7,927 nucleotides of DNA from Desulfarculus sp. (GTDB taxonomy: Bacteria > Desulfobacterota > Desulfarculia > Desulfarculales > Desulfarculaceae): positions 1-7,927 of the forward strand of contig JAIUYB010000080.1 in the NCBI GenBank assembly GCA_020216625.1. The letters run 5' to 3'. Below, in pieces: positions 4,292 through 7,927 of the stretch. How positions within the stretch are numbered: position 1 is the stretch's first letter; each line of letters starts with the position of its first letter. A program made the translations under genes and the position numbers. The notes beneath the pieces were generated by a model that was not told the origin of the DNA, did not search any database, and saw only the letters and a program-made list of their open reading frames with translations.

Positions 4292-7200
4292 TCAAGCCTG
4301 GTCCAGGGTGGTCACCGCCTTCCAGGTCGGGTCCTGCTCCAGTCCCCGGTTCAGGCGTTGGGCCAGGGGGGCCAACAGCGAGCGCAGACGCGACAGGGCC
4401 TCGGGTGCGTTGGAGAGGTCGCCGGTCCTACCCAGCATCTCCAGGGCGCGCGCCGCTTCCCACAATTCACCCTGGTCGAAATAGCCCAGCGAGCCTTTCA
4501 GCGAATGGGCGTGCAGGGCCAGGGCGGCGGGGTCGGCGGCGGCCAGGGCCTCGCCGATGGCCTGCAATTGCCGCGGATATTCATCTAAAAACACCTGCAC
4601 CAGCTCCGGGGGCAGTTCGCGCGGCAGGGTCTCGCCGGGGCCGGCGGGTTGGGCGGGGTCATCCTCGGCCGGCGGGCTGCACGGTCGGGCCTGGGAGGAG
4701 ATTTTCTCCAGCATGGCGAACAGTTCCCGGGGCTGGAAGGGCTTGACCAGGTAATCGTCCATGCCGGCGGCCAGGCAGGCCTCGCGGTCGCCGGCCAGGG
4801 CCTGGGCGGTGACCGCCACGATGGGCGTCCGGGGCAGACCGCGCTTTTTCTCTTCCTCGCGGATGCGCCTGGCGGCGCTGCGGCCATCCAGGCTCGGCAT
4901 CATCACGTCCATCAAGATCAGGTCCCAAGCTCCTCGCCGCCAGGCCTCCACCGCCTGGATACCGTCGGTGGCCACCTCCACCTGGCAACCGCGGCTGGTC
5001 AGCAAGGACGAGACCAGCTTCTGGTTCAACTGGCTGTCCTCGGCCAGCAGCACCCGCAAGGGAGCCTCCCGCGAGGGAGGACAGACGGGCAAGGGTTCGC
5101 TGGTGGACGCTGGCTGGACCTGCAACAGCTTGGCGGCGGCGGTCCAGAGGCGGGCCAGACGCACCGGCTTGGGCAGCACCGCGCAGGGGCCCAGGAGGGA
5201 CGCCCGGTTGCGTTCGGCCAGGCTGTGGTTGGAAACCAGGAAGATGACCGGCAACGCGGCCTCGCCGGGTTGGGCGCGGATCTGGCCCAAAAGCTCCAGG
5301 CCGTCCAGGCCCGGCAGGCGGCCGTCTTGAATCAGCAGGTCGCAGGGGCGGCCGCTTTCCCGGGCCAGCCGGAGCTGGCGCAGGGCCTCGGAGGCGTCCT
5401 CGGCCTGCCTGGTTTCCAAACCCATGGCGGTGGCCAGTTCCACCAGCACCTGGCGGGTGATGGGGTTGTCCTCCACCACCAGGGCCAGGTGTCCGGCCAG
5501 GGAGGGCGGCGCGTCGGAAGCGGTCCGGTCGGACGGGCGTCCCAGGCCCAAACGGGCGGTGAACGTAAAGACGCTGCCCTGGCCCAACTGGCTATCCACC
5601 CAGATGCGGCCGCCCATCAGCTCCACCAATTGTTTGGCGATGTGGGTGCCAAGGCCGGTGCCGCCGTAGCGCCGGGTGGTGGAGCCGTCGGCCTGGGTGA
5701 AGCTGTCGAAGATGCGCTCCAGCCGATCGGCGGGTATGCCGATGCCGGTGTCGCTGACCTTGCCCTGGACCACCACCTGGTTCTGATCTTGCTCCAGCAA
5801 CGACAGCTCGGCCACCACCTGGCCGTGGTGGGTGAATTTCAAGGCGTTGCCCAACAGGTTAAGCATCACCTGGCGCAAGCGCAGGGGATCGCCCACCAGG
5901 CGGGGGGGCAGGGCCGGGTCCAGGCGCAGAACCAATTCCAGGCCCTTTTGGTGGGCCCGGTAAGCCAAGGTCTCCACCACCGATTCCAAAAGGGGGCGGA
6001 CCTCGAAGTCCAGGCGTTCCAGCTCCAGGGCCCCGGCCTCGATCTTGGACAGGTCCAGAATGTCGTTGATCAGGCCCAGCAGCGATTCGGCGGCGGATTG
6101 CACCGACTCGATGTATTCCCGCTGCTCCGGGTTCAGCTCGGTCTCCAGGGCCAAGGCGGTCATGCCCAGGATGGCGTTCATGGGAGTGCGGATCTCGTGG
6201 CTCATGTTGGCCAGGAACTGGCCCTTGGCCTGGCTGGCGGCTTCGGCCTGTTGGCGGGCGCGCACCAGGTTGGTGATGTCGTGCAGATTGAGGATGAAGC
6301 CCTGGTAGCGTTCCTGGAAGAACAGGGGCTGGACCCGCAGCGAGAAGTGCTGACCTTCCCTGGTCAACTCCAGGGGGGCGATGGAGGTGGCCCCGGCGGC
6401 GTTGCGTTGATAGGTCAGGATTTCATCCACCGGAGCCACCCAGTCCGCGGGCACCACCTGGCGATAGGATTGGCCCACTGGGTTGGCGATGGGGGTATCG
6501 AACAGGCGCAGGCACCAGGAGTTGATCTCCATGATCAGGCCGTTGGCGTCGGCCATCACCACGCCTTCGTCCATGCCCTCGATCATGGCGCGCAGTTTGC
6601 CGCTGTCCAGCTGGGCCATGGCCGCCATGGCGCTGGCCTCGTCCAGGGCTTCGGCCAGGGCCTGCTTGGCCTGGTGCAGGGTGGACTGCAACTGTTCGGT
6701 GTTGATCAAGTAGCTTAGGATCTGGGTCAGGTATTGCATCAGGCTGATCTGATCCGGATCCGCCAGCGCGGGCCGGACCAAGACCACCCCCAGGGTCTGC
6801 TGGGCGGTGGCCAGACGGTAGATTTCACCTTCCGCCCCGGCGAGCAGGTCACGGGCGGCCTCCTGCACCGTGGTTTCTGGGGCCAGGACCACCTCTTCCG
6901 GGGCGGCGGGCCATTGCCCTCCCCGGCCCCAGCGCCGCAGCACCCGCTCATGGTTCGGGAAATCCTCCGAGACTTCATCAGCTTGGGATGGACGCGCCGC
7001 GGTGAGCCAGATGGAGACCGCGCCCAGGTCCAGGGTGTCGACCAGGCGGTCGCAGCAGACCTGGAGCTTGACCTCCAGATCCAGGTCCTGGTGCAGAAAG
7101 GCGCCCAGCTCGGTGAGCCGCGCGCGTCTGACAGAGCGTTGGTGCAGGATGCCGTCGGTCCGCTGGCGTTCTGCCATCTCGCGCTTGAGCTGGTCCAGGG

Positions 7201-7927
7201 CCTGCTCCTGAGCCGCGGTCCGTTGGCGCACCAGCGCCTCCAGGCGTGCGCGATGCTCCTGGAGCTGGGCCTCGGCCTGGCGACGCTCGCCCAGCTCATG
7301 GCTGAGCTGTTGGTTAAGCTCCTCCAGACGCCGATGCTGGGTCTTCTGACTGCGCACCAGGTTGTCCAGGGCCCGGGAGAGAACGCCGACCTCGTCCATC
7401 CCCTCCGGCGGCAGGTCCGCCGGGGTCAAAGCCTGGCCCTGGCTGGCCAGGTCGGCGGCCCGGGCCAATCGGCTCATGGGATGGCTGATGCGTCCGGCCA
7501 GGAGCCAGGCTCCGGAGGCCATCAACAGGCTCATCAGGATGGCGGCGGCCAGGATCTGCCGCCGCAGGACATCCACCGGGGCCAGGGCCTGGTCCAGGGG
7601 CTGGCGCACCACCACCAACCAGCCCAGGCCGGGATAGTCGCGGTGGCCGGTGCAAAGGGCCACCCCGGCCAGGTGCTCCACCCCGGTAGTATCCTGGTAG
7701 GCGAGGAATTGGTGGGGTTGGTCTGGTTTCGCCGCCTGGCGCAAGCGCTCCAGCAATTCTGGAGTCCAGACGGCCTGGTCAGGCTCCGGTCCCAGCAGGA
7801 CCGCGCCTCCCTGCCCCAGGATGTAAATCGAAATGTTGGCGCGTTGCTCCTCGGGTCGCAGCAGAGAGCCGCGCACCTCCCGGGCCCAGGCCCAACTGAG
7901 GTGACTGCACAGCACCCCCATGAACTC
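4292..7927 (-). CDS. Unorthodox hybrid sensor histidine kinase, N-terminus outside window
   Basis: The frame is open to the window edge; ATG 7919-7921 is internal, since it lies inside a Cache-like sensor region. Numbering from that Met: end of the Cache-like extracytoplasmic domain 1-118 ([21 protein letters not shown]); membrane helix about 122-142; HAMP 144-196; coiled coil 195-262; GAF-like domain about 265-410; a second coil; PAS 441-555 ([16 protein letters not shown]); HisKA 563-628 with SHEIRTP and phospho-His575; HATPase 670-792 with N-box Asn692, DTGIG (724-728) and GGTGLG (753-758); receiver one 812-932 with Asp866 and Lys918; receiver two 955-1074 with Asp1005 and Lys1060; HPt 1100-1190 with HSLKGS and phospho-His1139. 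A His-Asp-His-Asp relay is therefore complete. It has no DNA-binding domain, so a separate response regulator is expected. The signal is unknown; the Cache-like fold suggests a small periplasmic ligand. The arrangement is BarA-like but with an extra receiver. Confidence 0.95.
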   Translation of the reverse strand, partial: EFMGVLCSHLSWAWAREVRGSLLRPEEQRANISIYILGQGGAVLLGPEPDQAVWTPELLERLRQAAKPDQPHQFLAYQDTTGVEHLAGVALCTGHRDYPGLGWLVVVRQPLDQALAPVDVLRRQILAAAILMSLLMASGAWLLAGRISHPMSRLARAADLASQGQALTPADLPPEGMDEVGVLSRALDNLVRSQKTQHRRLEELNQQLSHELGERRQAEAQLQEHRARLEALVRQRTAAQEQALDQLKREMAERQRTDGILHQRSVRRARLTELGAFLHQDLDLEVKLQVCCDRLVDTLDLGAVSIWLTAARPSQADEVSEDFPNHERVLRRWGRGGQWPAAPEEVVLAPETTVQEAARDLLAGAEGEIYRLATAQQTLGVVLVRPALADPDQISLMQYLTQILSYLINTEQLQSTLHQAKQALAEALDEASAMAAMAQLDSGKLRAMIEGMDEGVVMADANGLIMEINSWCLRLFDTPIANPVGQSYRQVVPADWVAPVDEILTYQRNAAGATSIAPLELTREGQHFSLRVQPLFFQERYQGFILNLHDITNLVRARQQAEAASQAKGQFLANMSHEIRTPMNAILGMTALALETELNPEQREYIESVQSAAESLLGLINDILDLSKIEAGALELERLDFEVRPLLESVVETLAYRAHQKGLELVLRLDPALPPRLVGDPLRLRQVMLNLLGNALKFTHHGQVVAELSLLEQDQNQVVVQGKVSDTGIGIPADRLERIFDSFTQADGSTTRRYGGTGLGTHIAKQLVELMGGRIWVDSQLGQGSVFTFTARLGLGRPSDRTASDAPPSLAGHLALVVEDNPITRQVLVELATAMGLETRQAEDASEALRQLRLARESGRPCDLLIQDGRLPGLDGLELLGQIRAQPGEAALPVIFLVSNHSLAERNRASLLGPCAVLPKPVRLARLWTAAAKLLQVQPASTSEPLPVCPPSREAPLRVLLAEDSQLNQKLVSSLLTSRGCQVEVATDGIQAVEAWRRGAWDLILMDVMMPSLDGRSAARRIREEEKKRGLPRTPIVAVTAQALAGDREACLAAGMDDYLVKPFQPRELFAMLEKISSQARPCSPPAEDDPAQPAGPGETLPRELPPELVQVFLDEYPRQLQAIGEALAAADPAALALHAHSLKGSLGYFDQGELWEAARALEMLGRTGDLSNAPEALSRLRSLLAPLAQRLNRGLEQDPTWKAVTTLDQA

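Noticed and set aside
4649..6718. Long plus-strand open frame (689 codons) opposite the kinase gene
   Set aside because: It is the antisense shadow of a gene with strong domain evidence. It is Gly/Gln/His/Val-rich with no recognisable domain, as expected for GC-rich third-position bias on the other strand.
1..7927. CRISPR array, insertion sequence or defence system
   Set aside because: There are no regularly spaced direct repeats, no transposase or nuclease motifs and no terminal repeats. The base composition looks even across the large genes.

Overview
This is GC-rich bacterial DNA with tightly packed genes. The style suggests a member of the former Deltaproteobacteria (Desulfobacterota or Desulfovibrio-like): short ATGA overlaps, a histidine-biosynthesis cluster carrying envelope genes, a modular SH3b-NlpC/P60 wall hydrolase and a very large hybrid histidine kinase. 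The taxonomic guess is inference from gene content and composition; no marker gene in the window settles it.

Layout. Bases 2-379 (+) are the 3' part of a GNAT acetyltransferase whose start lies outside the window. Bases 380-558 hold no convincing large gene but contain two consecutive strong inverted repeats (433-488 and 494-550) followed by a T6 run; a 22-codon ORF with its ribosome binding site lies partly inside the first hairpin. A tRNA-Ala(CGC) gene with encoded CCA lies on the minus strand (559-634). It is preceded by a near-consensus sigma-70 promoter (TTGACT, 17 bp, TATATA) at 715-743. A second, plus-strand promoter candidate (TCGACA, 17 bp, extended -10 TGtTAGCAT) at 786-814 diverges from it and faces hisB.

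Bases 879-4270 (+) form a four-gene operon-like block: hisB, an unrecognised lipoprotein, hisA, and a secreted SH3b-NlpC/P60 peptidoglycan hydrolase. Junctions are ATGA overlaps (hisB/lipoprotein and hisA/NlpC) or a 4-base gap (lipoprotein/hisA). HisB and HisA supply two steps of histidine synthesis. The other two products are exported and have no known role in that pathway. hisH and hisF, frequent companions of hisA, are not in the window.

Bases 4292-7927 (-) are a convergent unorthodox hybrid histidine kinase cut by the window end. In order it has the end of a Cache-like sensor domain, a membrane helix, HAMP, coiled coil, a GAF-like domain, PAS, HisKA, HATPase, two receiver domains and HPt. 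All key phosphorelay residues are present, so it looks active. It has no DNA-binding output and must pass phosphate to a regulator outside the window.

Most of the window is ordinary housekeeping and signalling content. The parts most worth a second look are the structured 433-559 element with its buried micro-ORF, the possible Shine-Dalgarno sequestration before hisB, and the envelope genes threaded through the his genes.
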